Positions 36,856 through 46,566 are shown, counted from the first letter of the stretch. The stretch: 64,000 bases of DNA from Haloplanus salinus (GCF_003336245.1 NZ_QPHM01000001.1:1798001-1862000); one strand, 5' to 3'. A program made the numbers and translations. The notes: a model not told the origin generated them from the letters alone.

Positions 36856-37992
36856 TCACGCCGACCCGCCGAACGCCCGTCGCACGGCGTCGGCCATCTC
36901 ACAGGCTCGCTGCGCGTGTTCCGTCTCCTCCCTGATGCCGTTGGTCACGTAAGCCATCGCCAGTCCGGACTCGGGGTCGCCCCAGCCGACGACGCTTCCC
37001 AGCCCGCCGTGGCCGAACGTCGTCCGCGGCGCGAGCGTCCCGTACTTGTCCCAGGCGGTGCCCGCGCGCTCGAAGCCGAGCGCGTACCGTCGTGGTACCT
37101 TCATCGTCGCGTCCCGTTCCACTTCGACCTGCACGCTCGTCGCCGTCTCGACCGTCTCGGAGGCGAGGAGCCGCGTTCCGCCGAACGTCCCGCCGTTTAC
37201 GAGGCAGGCGTAGAAGCGCGCCATGTCGCGGGCGGTGCCGACCCCCGTCGCCGCCGGGATCACTGCTCGACGGATCGGCTCCCGATTGAACAGTTCGGCC
37301 GCTTCGCCCTCCCGCCCGTCGAGACCGACGCCCGCGTCCCGACAGCGCTCGCCCGCCGCGAAGCCGGCGAGCGTCGCGGCGTCGTCCGGGTCGTCGTCCG
37401 GCAGCCCGATGGCCGTCTCCGTCATTCCCAACGGCTCGAAGACGTGTTCGCGGGCGTACTCGTCGACGGGCGTCCCGCTCACGCGGCGGACGAGTTCGCC
37501 GACGAGGAAGCCGTAGTTGAGCGCGTGGTACGCGGCGGTCGATCCGGGGCGAAACCGGGGGTCCAGCTCCTCCATCGCCGCCACGGCGGCGTCCCAGTCG
37601 GTCCACTGGTCGTACGCCTCGTCGAACGGGCCGTACGGCAGACCGGCCTGGTGGCTGAGGACGTGCCGGACCGTCGCCTCGGCCTTCTCGGTCCCCGGCG
37701 TGGCGAACTCGGGCCAGTGGTCGCACACCGGGTCGTCGTAGTCGAGGGCGCCACGCTCGACGAGGCGGTGCAGACAGACGCCGGCGTAGGGCTTGGTACA
37801 CGAGAAGAGGACGTGCCGGCGGTCGGGCGTCGTCTCCGGCCCGTCGGGACCGACGGTGCCCGTCGCCAGGTCGAGGACACGCTCCTCGCCGTCGTACACC
37901 GCCAACTGCGCGCCGTGGTGGAGGCCGACAGCCGCGTGGCGCTCGAACACCCGGCGGACGCGGGCGACCGGATCGGCGTCGAACGGACTCAT
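36856..37992 (-). CDS. Serine hydrolase, beta-lactamase/AmpC-EstB family
   Basis: 378 aa. The SxxK nucleophile motif reads VLFSCTKPYAG near residue 71. YxN is ALNYGFLVGELV near 166, and the third block is GHGGLGSVVGWG near 335. These are the three active-site motifs of class C beta-lactamase-like esterases. No signal peptide, so it is cytoplasmic and probably an esterase rather than an antibiotic enzyme. Start at MSPFDADP (a Met three codons upstream is possible). Confidence 0.9.
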   Translation of the reverse strand: MSPFDADPVARVRRVFERHAAVGLHHGAQLAVYDGEERVLDLATGTVGPDGPETTPDRRHVLFSCTKPYAGVCLHRLVERGALDYDDPVCDHWPEFATPGTEKAEATVRHVLSHQAGLPYGPFDEAYDQWTDWDAAVAAMEELDPRFRPGSTAAYHALNYGFLVGELVRRVSGTPVDEYAREHVFEPLGMTETAIGLPDDDPDDAATLAGFAAGERCRDAGVGLDGREGEAAELFNREPIRRAVIPAATGVGTARDMARFYACLVNGGTFGGTRLLASETVETATSVQVEVERDATMKVPRRYALGFERAGTAWDKYGTLAPRTTFGHGGLGSVVGWGDPESGLAMAYVTNGIREETEHAQRACEMADAVRRAFGGSA

Positions 37993-38049
37993 GACGATCA
38001 CATGGGCGCGGACGTGAGTAAGCCCACCGAAAACTCAACTCCGATTGCG

Positions 38050-38066
38050 TTAGGCAAACTTATTTT
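38050..38066 (+). promoter_or_regulatory. Promoter with possible iron-repressor half-site
   Basis: TTAGGCAAACTTATTTT lies 23-39 bases before the ATG at 38089. CTTATTTT is a good TATA position for a leaderless transcript. TTAGGC overlapping it resembles half of the TTAGG-spacer-CCTAA operators recalled for DtxR/Idr iron repressors in haloarchaea. The second half-site is poor. Confidence 0.45.
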
Positions 38067-38088
38067 GCTGAAACGGATTGGGGTGAAC

Positions 38089-39708
38089 ATGCATACGACA
38101 CGGTGGGTACTCGTCGCTCTCGTCCTCGTCGCGACGCTCGGATCGCCGGGCATCGGGACGGCCGCGGCCGACGGGGACTGTTCGTTCCCCGTCACGCGGA
38201 CGGACGCGACGGGGACCGACGTGACGATCTCCGAGGACCCAGACGAGGTAGTCACGCTGGGACCGAGTGCGGCACAGACGATGTACGAAATCGGTGCCTG
38301 GGACGACGTGATCGGCGTTTCGACGAACGCCGACTATCTCCCCGGGTTCGACGAGCGGACGACGGTCGGCTCCGGCTTCGGCGACGCGGCGGTCGAAAAC
38401 ACGATCGAACTCGACCCCGATCTGGTTCTGGTTCCGGACATCATCTCCGACGATACGGTCTCCGATCTCCGTGCCGCCGGGTTGACAGTGTACAACTTCG
38501 AGGCAGCGACGAGCCTCGACGACGTCGTCGCGAAGACGCGGCTGACGGGTGAGCTCGTGGGTGCGTGCGGGGACGCCGACGACCGTGCGGACACCATGGA
38601 TCGACGGCTCGGCATAATCGACGACGCCGTCGCCGACGTGGAGCGCCCCGGCGTGCTCTATACGTTCGCCGGCGGCTACACGGTCAACGAGAACACGTTC
38701 ATCCACGACGTGCTCGAAACGGCGGGCGGTGACAACGTCGCGGCCGATGCCGGCGACCCCGCGTACTACATCATCAGCAACGAGGTGGTGATAAACCGCG
38801 ATCCGAGTTGGATCGTGCTGAACAGTCGTGGCGCCGACGGCACGACTGTGCCGGCCCAGTACGAGGGGACGACCGCCTATCGGGAGGGGAATGCGGCCGT
38901 CCTCGACGTCGACGAACTCAACCAGCCCGCACCGCGCTCGGTCGATGCCGTTCTCGACCTCGTCCGTATTCTCCACCCGGGTGTCTACGAGAACGAAATC
39001 GCGGACCGTCTCGACGCCGGCGCACTCGGCAGCGAGCGCGGGACGGCGGTCGAGCGACTCCCGGACGGCACCACGAGCCTTCAGGCGTCCAACCTCGGTC
39101 GCACCCGTACGGTCGGGTTCGACCTCCCCGCACGCGAGAACGCGACGGCGCAAATGCGCCGGGTGAACGTCACGCTCTCGACGCTGAACCCGACGTTCGA
39201 ACTCCGTCTCCGTGAGGGGGACCGGTCGGCGCCGAACGGCACCCGCGCCCTTGAGTCGGTGCGCCTCTCCGGCAACGGCATCTTCGCCGCCGACGTCGAC
39301 TACCTGACGCTTCGACTGGCGGTGAACGGGAGCCGACTCGGGGACGCCGACCCCGACACGGTGACGCTCTACCGGGCAAACGCGACGGGGTGGACGCCGC
39401 TGCAGACGACGCGCGTCGCCGAGACGAACGGCACGCTGGTCTACGAGGCCCGGACGACCGGGTTCTCGGCGCTGACGCTCGCCGTCGACGAGCCACGGTC
39501 GGGCGAGTCGACGGATAACCTGACGGGGACGGCCACCGCGACGGCCACCGCGACGGCGACGGCCACCGCGACGGCGACGCCCGAGCCAACGCCAGCCGAG
39601 TCGACGACCCCGACGGGGACGCCGACGCCCGGCAGTGCACCCGGCTTCGGCCCGTTGATCGCGCTCGTGGCGATTCTCCTTACCATCGTCGCGGAGAGGC
39701 GACGATGA
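38089..39708 (+). CDS. PGF-CTERM-anchored ABC-type substrate-binding protein
   Basis: 539 aa. Sec signal peptide at residues 1-25 (VLVALVLVATLGSPG). The periplasmic-binding fold of the iron/cobalamin type follows: DPDEVVTLGPSAAQTMYEIG, DDVIGVSTNADYLPGFD, ELDPDLVLVPDI, then ETAGGDNVAADAG. A beta domain spans about 320-465, then a Thr/Ala-rich spacer (TATATATA) and the PGF-CTERM signal APGFGPLIALVAIL with a basic end. Such proteins are lipid-anchored by archaeosortase A. No permease or ATPase lies next to it. Iron-complex capture is inferred from fold and promoter. Confidence 0.88.
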   Translation: MHTTRWVLVALVLVATLGSPGIGTAAADGDCSFPVTRTDATGTDVTISEDPDEVVTLGPSAAQTMYEIGAWDDVIGVSTNADYLPGFDERTTVGSGFGDAAVENTIELDPDLVLVPDIISDDTVSDLRAAGLTVYNFEAATSLDDVVAKTRLTGELVGACGDADDRADTMDRRLGIIDDAVADVERPGVLYTFAGGYTVNENTFIHDVLETAGGDNVAADAGDPAYYIISNEVVINRDPSWIVLNSRGADGTTVPAQYEGTTAYREGNAAVLDVDELNQPAPRSVDAVLDLVRILHPGVYENEIADRLDAGALGSERGTAVERLPDGTTSLQASNLGRTRTVGFDLPARENATAQMRRVNVTLSTLNPTFELRLREGDRSAPNGTRALESVRLSGNGIFAADVDYLTLRLAVNGSRLGDADPDTVTLYRANATGWTPLQTTRVAETNGTLVYEARTTGFSALTLAVDEPRSGESTDNLTGTATATATATATATATATPEPTPAESTTPTGTPTPGSAPGFGPLIALVAILLTIVAERRR

Positions 39709-42386
39709 CGGGTGCTCGCGGGAGCGTCCTCGTCGCGGCCGTCCTCCTCTGTTGTCTCGTCGCGGCCCCCGTCGGCGGCGCCACCGTTGGCGTCGGCGAC
39801 GCGTCCGTCGCTCCGACGACCGTCTCGACCGGTGACACGACGACGCTCGACCTTTCGGTGAACGCGACGGGCGTGAACACCACCGACGGGACGGCGGGCG
39901 CGAACGTCACCGTCGCCGCCCCCGCCGCCCTCGACCTCTCTGGCGCCACCGTGACCGCCGAGGGCGTGACACCGAACGCGACGGCCGTCGGGGCCACCGT
40001 CGACGAGGCGGCTAACGCCGTCGTCGTCTCGTGGGACGACGACGCCGGTGCGGACGCGGAGACGGTGACGGTGACCGCCACCGTCTCGGGCGTCGCCGTC
40101 GACCGAACGGGCGCCCACGACCTCAGCGCGACGGTCGACGCCGACGGCGACGGCGCGACCGACGCGAGCAACGCCGTCGGGACCGTCACCGCCTCGCCGC
40201 CGGACAGCGACCGGAGCGTCACGGCCGCCGGCGCCTCCCTCTTTCTCGGCGAGGAGGACGTGGACCTGACGGGCCTCGACGGCGCCGCCGTCGCGGGCGA
40301 GCGTCAGCGTCTCTACGGCAACGGCGGCGATGCCGACGGCGACGTGGCGACCGTCGAGAACACGCTGACGGCCGACGTGAGCCTCGGCAACGGATTCACG
40401 CCCGGTACCTACGCCCTCACGCCCGGGGACGACGCGTCGACGCTCGTCGTCGAGCGTCCGGCCGTGCGTGACGTCGAACTCTACCCCGGCGACGCCGCTG
40501 CCGGCACCGAGGTGTCCGGCTCTTCCCTCCCGCCGAGCGTCGGGACACTCACCGTCGATCCGGCGTTCAACTTCGAGGCCGCCGACGACGCGACGGTGAT
40601 CGTCGAGAACCCCGACGGGCTGGAGATCACCGACGAACTCACCGCCGATCCGACGGTCGCGACCGAGGACGAGACGGTCCGGCTCAACGTGTCCGACCTC
40701 CCGGTCGGCAGCTACACCGTCCGCGTCGAGGGCGCCGACGACCTCGATCACGTCAACGGGACGGCGACGGTTCGGGTCCGCCCGGAGGCACGCACCGTCT
40801 CGCTGAGTCGCACCCGCGTCGCCAGCGGCGAGTCGGCGGTGGCGACGGTCAGCGGGCCGCCGGGCGCGCTTCGGTACGTCCGCCTCCCGGCCGACGCCCT
40901 CGCCGACGACGTGGCGGTGAGCAGTCCCACCGCCGAAGCCGTCTTCCCGAGCGGCGAGGGCCTCTCACTCGTCGGCGCCGACGTCGTCGCGGGCGTCGTC
41001 TACGCCGAGGTGTCGCTCGAATCCGACGGCTTCGCCCGCGTCGAAATCGACACCGAACGGTTGGCCACCGACACTCACGACGTGGCGGTGGCGCCGAACG
41101 TGGCGGGCGACGACGAGGCGAGCGTCCCCCTGACGGTCACCGGCCGTCACGTCTCGGTGACGCCCGCGCGGACGAGCCTGCCCGTCGGCGAGACGGTGGC
41201 CGTCTCGGGAACCGCCCGCGGCGCCGACGACGTGAAACTCTACGCTCGCGTCGGCGGCGAGTACGCCCCCCTGTACGAGGACGCGGATGCGAACGAACTC
41301 GCGGAGGCGAGGGTCGACGCCGACGGCTCCTGGGACGTGGACCTCGACACCCGCGCGGTGCTGACCGTGACCGACCGATACCGGATCGCGGCCGTCGCCG
41401 ACCCCGGCGACGACCGCCTCGGCTCGGCCGACCGGATCGCCGAGTCGACGCTCCGCGACTTCGACGCCGTCGGGCGGACGGCGCTCACGACGATCGATCC
41501 GTCGCCGTCGGCGTCGGTCTCACAGTCGGTCGTCGCGACCGGCGTCGGCGACGAGGCAACCGTAACTGGCCGCGCGCCGGGTCCCGGCGAGGCGGTCCGG
41601 GTGTACGTCGTCTCGCCCCGCGGCGCCGTCGGCGCCCGCGACGTAGCCGTCGACGACGACGACGACTTCGACGTCGACGTCGACGACTTCGAGACGCCCG
41701 GTCGCTACCGGATCCTCGTCGTGACCGCCGGCCGCGACGCGACGTTCGCCCTCGATCCGGACGCCGAGGCGATTCGGGACGAACTCTCGGGCACGGAGAC
41801 GCCCGCTCAGGCCGTGGCCACCGTCCGGGATGCCCACGGGGGCGCGGGCGTCGACGACCGGATCCTCGCACTGAACGTCACCGCGACCACCCCCCGCGTG
41901 ACCGTCGAGACGGCCCGCCCCGAGGACGGCGAACTCGTCGTCGCGGGGACGTCCAACCGCGAGAACGGGACGACGCTGGTCGTCGACCTCCGGCGCGGGA
42001 CGCGAACCGTCGCCGTCGGCGACGCCGAGGTGACCGCCTCGGGTCGGTGGCGGACGACGGTCGACGTGACGGGCGTCGCCGCCGGCGAGTACGCCCTCCG
42101 GGTCGAGACGGCCGACGCAATCGACGTGCGGACGGTTCGACTCGGCGGGGAAACGGCGTCACCGACGTCCGCGCCGGCGGCGACGCCGACCGAACACGCG
42201 GCGGGCACGTCCCGACCGGCGACCACATCCACCGACGGGACGGCTGCCGCCGCGGGCGGGACGCGATCCGGGACGGCCGCGGCGACGCGGACCGAGACGA
42301 CCGGCGACGGCTTCGGTCCCGGCCCCGCGCTCGTGGCGCTCCTGGCGCTCGTGGCGCTCGCCAACCGTCGGTCTTCGTCGAAGTGA
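39705..42386 (+). CDS. S-layer-like surface protein with PGF-CTERM-like anchor
   Basis: 893 aa. Signal peptide residues 1-26, then N-terminal beta domain (TTVSTGDTTTLDLSVNATG). From about residue 175 the protein resembles haloarchaeal S-layer glycoproteins: SLFLGEEDVDLTG with FTPGTYAL and further Ig-like repeats. Many N-x-T/S sites. The end has a Thr-rich spacer and GFGPGPALVALLALVAL, a variant of the PGF-CTERM signal with GFG in place of PGF. The start overlaps the substrate-binding gene stop (ATGA), so both are made together. Confidence 0.83.
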   Translation: MTGARGSVLVAAVLLCCLVAAPVGGATVGVGDASVAPTTVSTGDTTTLDLSVNATGVNTTDGTAGANVTVAAPAALDLSGATVTAEGVTPNATAVGATVDEAANAVVVSWDDDAGADAETVTVTATVSGVAVDRTGAHDLSATVDADGDGATDASNAVGTVTASPPDSDRSVTAAGASLFLGEEDVDLTGLDGAAVAGERQRLYGNGGDADGDVATVENTLTADVSLGNGFTPGTYALTPGDDASTLVVERPAVRDVELYPGDAAAGTEVSGSSLPPSVGTLTVDPAFNFEAADDATVIVENPDGLEITDELTADPTVATEDETVRLNVSDLPVGSYTVRVEGADDLDHVNGTATVRVRPEARTVSLSRTRVASGESAVATVSGPPGALRYVRLPADALADDVAVSSPTAEAVFPSGEGLSLVGADVVAGVVYAEVSLESDGFARVEIDTERLATDTHDVAVAPNVAGDDEASVPLTVTGRHVSVTPARTSLPVGETVAVSGTARGADDVKLYARVGGEYAPLYEDADANELAEARVDADGSWDVDLDTRAVLTVTDRYRIAAVADPGDDRLGSADRIAESTLRDFDAVGRTALTTIDPSPSASVSQSVVATGVGDEATVTGRAPGPGEAVRVYVVSPRGAVGARDVAVDDDDDFDVDVDDFETPGRYRILVVTAGRDATFALDPDAEAIRDELSGTETPAQAVATVRDAHGGAGVDDRILALNVTATTPRVTVETARPEDGELVVAGTSNRENGTTLVVDLRRGTRTVAVGDAEVTASGRWRTTVDVTGVAAGEYALRVETADAIDVRTVRLGGETASPTSAPAATPTEHAAGTSRPATTSTDGTAAAAGGTRSGTAAATRTETTGDGFGPGPALVALLALVALANRRSSSK

Positions 42387-42470
42387 AAACCCCTCCGCGC
42401 CAAGCGAGGGTGTGATGGACGACGAACCCCCTGCTCCGCGGTCCCCGACCGGGCACCGCGGCTGCCTCGC

Positions 42471-43865
42471 ATGAACGTCCGCGCTCGCGGCATCTACACG
42501 ACGGCGCTCACGCGCCGCTTCCTGGACGCCGGTCACGACGTGGTCGCCGCGTCCGACCCGATCCGCGAGCGTTTCGACGCGGCTTTCGGGACCGACCCCC
42601 ACGACGTGACCGTCGAGACGACCGACGACCGGCAGGGCGTCGGCGTGACCGGCGACCCCGACGCCGTGACTCGGACGGTCGACGCCCTCGACGTCACCCG
42701 TGACACCTTCGCGTGGGACTCCCCTGCCCCCCGCGACGCCGTCTTCGACGCCCGCGTGACCGAGACGCTCGGGAGCGGCGCGGTCTGTGACTTGGGCGAT
42801 GTGGAGGGCTTTCTCCCCTTCGGGAGCGTCGACGCCCACGTCGAGACCGGCGACGACGTGCGCGTCCAGGTCGTCGAGTCCGCGGCGCCGTGGGTCGACC
42901 GCCGACCCGTCCTCGACGGCTCGGTCCGAGCGCGCGCCGGCCCGGCGACGCTCGTTCGCGGCGGGTCGGGCGTCACCGTCGACACGCACGACGACGAGGC
43001 GGGGCGCGAACTCGCGGGCATGACCGACCTCCTCGGGATCGACCCGCCCGACGGCTGGGGGCTCGTCTGGAGCGATGCGGCGACCGAGGTCGACATGGGT
43101 GCCCTGGAGACGGCTCTGGAACGGGCGACCGAGCGCGCGGAGACGCTGGCGGCGGCGCTCGACGCGTCCGTCGCCCCGTCCCGCCGCCGCGTCGCTCCCG
43201 CCGCGACGATGTGGGTGTGGTTCGGTCGCGAGGCGCGGTTCGCGCTCGATTCGGACCGGCGGGCCGTGACCGCGACCATGCCCGGCCACCACCGGGTCAA
43301 GGCCGGCTCCGACGAGGCGAGCCGTGCCGTCGACTTCGTGGAGGCGCTCGGCTCTCACGACGGCGACGACTTCGACTTCCCGGCCGTCACCGACACCTTC
43401 GGTCCCAGCGCGGGCGACTCGGTCCGCCTCGACCACGGCAAGCCCGACGGCCGACGGATCGTCCTCGGGCGCGCCGAGGTAACCGACCGCGGCGCCGACG
43501 GCACGCTCACGCTCCGCCGCGAGATGACTGCGGGCGGCACCTACGACGCCCTCGGCGTCTCCCGCGCCGGCGGCGACGTGGCGATCACCAAGGTCCGCGA
43601 GGGTCGGTGGTGGTATCCGACCGTCTACCGCGACGCCGACGGCGAGCGAAAGGGGACCTACGTCAACGTCTGCACGCCCGTCGAGTGTTTCCCGGACGCC
43701 GTCCGCTACGTCGACCTCCACGTCGACGTGGTGAAAGGACCGGACGGCGAGGTGCGCCGCGTCGACGACGACGAACTCGACGCCGCCGTCGCCGCCGGGC
43801 AGGTGTCCGACGCCCTCGCGGGGAAGGCGCGGTCGGTCGCGACGAGTCTGGAGAACGCGCTCTAA
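42471..43865 (+). CDS. RNA-binding protein FAU-1 / RNase E/G-like with DUF402
   Basis: 464 aa. The N-terminal part is the S1-like/RNase E-G half (VCDLGDVEGFLPFG, VRVQVVESAAPW). The C-terminal DUF402 domain is marked by REGRWWYPTVYRDADGERKGTYVN and VRYVDLHVDVVKGPDGEVRRVDDDEL. Archaeal AU-1 proteins bind AU-rich RNA and have RNase activity on 5S rRNA precursor; this transfer by homology is inference. The gene overlaps the converging ROK gene by 4 bases. Confidence 0.85.
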   Translation: MNVRARGIYTTALTRRFLDAGHDVVAASDPIRERFDAAFGTDPHDVTVETTDDRQGVGVTGDPDAVTRTVDALDVTRDTFAWDSPAPRDAVFDARVTETLGSGAVCDLGDVEGFLPFGSVDAHVETGDDVRVQVVESAAPWVDRRPVLDGSVRARAGPATLVRGGSGVTVDTHDDEAGRELAGMTDLLGIDPPDGWGLVWSDAATEVDMGALETALERATERAETLAAALDASVAPSRRRVAPAATMWVWFGREARFALDSDRRAVTATMPGHHRVKAGSDEASRAVDFVEALGSHDGDDFDFPAVTDTFGPSAGDSVRLDHGKPDGRRIVLGRAEVTDRGADGTLTLRREMTAGGTYDALGVSRAGGDVAITKVREGRWWYPTVYRDADGERKGTYVNVCTPVECFPDAVRYVDLHVDVVKGPDGEVRRVDDDELDAAVAAGQVSDALAGKARSVATSLENAL

Positions 43866-44830
43866 CGGTCCGCTGGATCGCCCGTCCCGCCGGTTATCGC
43901 GCTCGCCAGCGCCCCCTTCACCACCGCGTCGCCGTCCTCGTCGGCGAGTCGAACCTCGGGCACCGTCGTCGCGACGTGTTCCGGCAGTCGCTCCCTGATC
44001 GGCCCGAGGACGCGCTCGGGGTTGTTGCGCGTGATCCCCCCGCCGACGGCGACGACCTGCGGCGCGAAAGCGTGGACGGCGGCCGCGACGCCGAGGGCGT
44101 TCCACCGGCCGAGTCGGTCGACCACCCGCGTCGCGAAGTCGTCGCCCGCGGCGTCCGCGTCGAACACGTCCGCGGCGTCGAGGCGGGCGTCCGCCTCCGC
44201 GACGGGGAGGGCGGTCGGTTCACCGTCGTACAGGTCACGGGCGTACCCCGGTACGTTCGCCCCGCCGCAGTAGGCCTCCCAGTGTCCCCGCCCGCCACAC
44301 CCACAGGCCCGCCCATCGCCCGGATCGACGGTCACGTGCCCGATTTCGGCGGCGTTGCCCTGCCAGCCGTCGAGCGCGTGGCCGTCGACGACGGCGCCGG
44401 CGCCGACGCCCGTCGAGAGCGTGAGGTAGACCAGATTCCCGGTGCTGTCGCCGAAGAATCGCTCGCCGATGGCGCCCGCCGTCGCGTCGTTGTGGAGCGT
44501 GATCCGGTCGGTCGAGAGGAGGGTCCGCAGCGGACCGACCAGCGGAACGCGGCCGACGCCAGCCGGGAGATTCGATGGATCGACCACGTCGCCCGCGTCG
44601 CGGTCGAGCGGGCCGATGGCGCCGACCCCCGCCCCGACGACGGCCGCGGGCGCGACGCCAGCGTCGGCACACGCCTCCCGGACGCCGTCGAGCACCGCCT
44701 CGGTGACCGCGACACCCGTCGGTCCCCGGGGCGTCCGGCTGCGGTGCGCACCGCTCACCCGCCCGGCGCGGTCGCCGACCGCCGCTCGGATCGTCGTCGC
44801 ACCGAGGTCGACGCCGAGATAGGCGGGCAT
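43862..44830 (-). CDS. ROK-family sugar kinase (glucokinase-like)
   Basis: 322 aa. Phosphate-1 motif LGVDLGATTIRAAVGD, catalytic Asp in TLHNDATAGAIGE, and HVTVDPGDGRACGCGGRGHWEAYCGG, the ROK zinc motif with His in place of the third Cys (CxCGxxGHWE), a form seen in archaeal members. Sugar specificity unknown, glucose most likely. It follows the USP gene on the same strand without a gap. Confidence 0.88.
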   Translation of the reverse strand: MPAYLGVDLGATTIRAAVGDRAGRVSGAHRSRTPRGPTGVAVTEAVLDGVREACADAGVAPAAVVGAGVGAIGPLDRDAGDVVDPSNLPAGVGRVPLVGPLRTLLSTDRITLHNDATAGAIGERFFGDSTGNLVYLTLSTGVGAGAVVDGHALDGWQGNAAEIGHVTVDPGDGRACGCGGRGHWEAYCGGANVPGYARDLYDGEPTALPVAEADARLDAADVFDADAAGDDFATRVVDRLGRWNALGVAAAVHAFAPQVVAVGGGITRNNPERVLGPIRERLPEHVATTVPEVRLADEDGDAVVKGALASAITGGTGDPADR

Positions 44831-45274
44831 CTATACCGTGCCGGTGCGGACGTAGCGGCCCGGACGCGACGCTTCGAGCATGATCGACTGAGCGACGCTC
44901 CCGAAGAGCGCTTTCCCGGCCGGCGAGCGCTCCTGGCCGCCGCCGACCACGTCGGCGCCCGTGTTCTCGGCCAGCTCGACCATCCGTTCCTTGGGGTCGC
45001 CGACCGTCCCCCTGATGGCGTAGCCGATGCCCGCCCGCTCCAGCACCGCCTCGAGGTCGCGGGTCGGCCCGTTGCGCTCCGCGACCCGATCCGGCGTCGC
45101 GTCGTCGAGATTGGGCCTCGAACGCGCCACTTCGTACTCATCCTCGGTGAACGCGTGGGCGAGCACCACCTCCGGACCCGTCGAGTCGGCGATTTCGACC
45201 GTCCCTTCGGTCAGCCGCCCGATGCGTTCGTGATCCGTCGGCCCGACCGCGACCGGAATCGTCCCCACACCCAT
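44831..45274 (-). CDS. Universal stress protein, UspA family
   Basis: 147 aa. PVAVGPTDHERIGRL at the N-terminus, VLAHAFTE in beta-2, and VVGGGQERSPAGKALFGSVAQSIM, a UspA-type ATP loop with the pattern G-2x-G-9x-G(S) changed only slightly. Start at MGVGTIP, because upstream codons are rich in Arg/Val without family match. Operon with the ROK kinase. Diverges from the SDR gene. Confidence 0.82.
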   Translation of the reverse strand: MGVGTIPVAVGPTDHERIGRLTEGTVEIADSTGPEVVLAHAFTEDEYEVARSRPNLDDATPDRVAERNGPTRDLEAVLERAGIGYAIRGTVGDPKERMVELAENTGADVVGGGQERSPAGKALFGSVAQSIMLEASRPGRYVRTGTV

Positions 45275-45347
45275 GCCGGAGCGATTCACAAGCCGGACAC
45301 AAACCGTTACCGCCGCCCGGAACCCCTTTGCAGCCACCCATCCATGC

Positions 45348-46091
45348 ATGCGTATGCTCACGACGGACCTCTCCGACCGGGTGGCGCTGGTGACGGGGAG
45401 CGCGAACGGCGTCGGCCGCGAGTTCGCCCTCTCGATGGCCGAGGCGGGGGCGTCGGTCGCGGTCCACTACCACACGAGCGACGCCGACGCACGCGCGACG
45501 GCCGCCGTCGCCCGCGAGGAGAGCGGCGCGGCGACGACGGTGCAGGGCGACGTGACCGACCCCGACGAGGTGGACGCGATGTTCGACGCCGTCGAGGCCG
45601 ACCTCGGCACCGTCGACGTCCTCGTCAACAACGTCGGCGACTTCGCGCCACGTCACTGGGAGGCGCTCTCCTTCGAGACGTGGAACCGCGTCATCGACAC
45701 GAACCTCACGGGAACGTACCTCTGCTCGAAGCGGGCGCTGCCCGCGATGCGAGACGCCGGGTTCGGCCGTATCGTCAACGTCGGCTACGCGGGCACGGAG
45801 AGAGCGCTCGTCTACCCGAAGAACTTCCCTTACCTCGTCGCGAAGACGGGCGTCATCATGTTCACGCGGATGCTCGCCAACGACACGAAGTCGAACGGCA
45901 TCACGGTCAACTGCATCTCCCCGTACGTCGTCGAGAACTCCGACGAGTTCCCGGACGAGGCGCCGCGGGGCCGGTGGGCCTCCTTTACCGACCTGCGGCA
46001 GGTGCTCTTTTTCTTCCTCGATTCGGACAGCGGCTACGTGAGCGGCGAGAACGTGGAAGTCGACGGTGGGTGGATCCCCGAGGCGCTGTAG
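45348..46091 (+). CDS. Short-chain dehydrogenase/reductase, altered active site
   Basis: 247 aa. Cofactor motif VTGSANGVGREF and LVNNVGDF (NNxG) are normal. The active-site Tyr and Lys are in FPYLVAKTG. The catalytic Ser, normally 13 residues before the Tyr, is Gly (NVGYAGTER). The C-terminal part ends GYVSGENVEVDGGW, typical for FabG-like enzymes. Two in-frame ATG codons (45348 and 45354) could start it. Substrate unknown. Confidence 0.85.
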   Translation: MRMLTTDLSDRVALVTGSANGVGREFALSMAEAGASVAVHYHTSDADARATAAVAREESGAATTVQGDVTDPDEVDAMFDAVEADLGTVDVLVNNVGDFAPRHWEALSFETWNRVIDTNLTGTYLCSKRALPAMRDAGFGRIVNVGYAGTERALVYPKNFPYLVAKTGVIMFTRMLANDTKSNGITVNCISPYVVENSDEFPDEAPRGRWASFTDLRQVLFFFLDSDSGYVSGENVEVDGGWIPEAL

Positions 46092-46113
46092 CCGTCGCCG
46101 CCCCCGACCGTGG

Positions 46114-46506
46114 CTACGCGTTCGGCACGTCGTCCGGGTCGTCCTCGACGGAGCGCTTCATCGAGTCGCGGCGGGACTTGGCGTCGCGCCCCGTCACTTC
46201 GAGCAGGAAGTCGTTTTTGACGCTGACGGCGTCCTCCGCGGCGTCGGCGTGCCCCTCCTCGATGACTTGTGCGGCGGGCTTTTCCTCGAAGTGGACGGCG
46301 AGTTTGTCCTTCTTCCCGCTGTACTCGACGGCGCCGGCGACGATGCGCTCGAAGACCGGATTGTCCGGCTCGCCGACGACGTAGAGGTCGCTCCCCTTGT
46401 ACTCCTCCGTCTCGGTGACGGGGCCGAAGTAGCCCTCGACCGTTCCTTTCAGGTCGGGAGCGTTCTCCGCTAACGTCTCCCCACGACGCATCTTGTACTC
46501 CTTCAT
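46114..46506 (-). CDS. DUF5611 family protein
   Basis: 130 aa, MKEYKMRRGETLAENAPDL. Conserved-looking middle KGSDLYVVGEPDNPVFERI. No membrane part and no known catalytic motif. I recall this family as haloarchaeal DUF5611. Acidic C-terminus (VEDDPDDVPNA). Confidence 0.7.
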   Translation of the reverse strand: MKEYKMRRGETLAENAPDLKGTVEGYFGPVTETEEYKGSDLYVVGEPDNPVFERIVAGAVEYSGKKDKLAVHFEEKPAAQVIEEGHADAAEDAVSVKNDFLLEVTGRDAKSRRDSMKRSVEDDPDDVPNA

Positions 46507-46566
46507 GAACTCCGGTTCGAAAGGCGGCGGTTTACCAGTTTCGTCCTTCGGGTCGGCCCCGGTGGC

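Noticed and set aside
36916-38088. N-terminal 391-codon extension of the substrate-binding protein frame
   Set aside because: This part is antisense to the serine hydrolase; the signal peptide at 38089 marks the true start.
39535-39590. ACGGCCACCGCG repeats as a minisatellite or regulatory repeat
   Set aside because: They encode the Thr-Ala spacer before the PGF-CTERM signal, a normal low-complexity cell-wall spacer.
42890-46384. 1164-codon plus-strand open frame
   Set aside because: It crosses FAU-1, ROK, USP and SDR genes in the wrong frame and is mostly Arg/Gly/Asp; a composition artefact.
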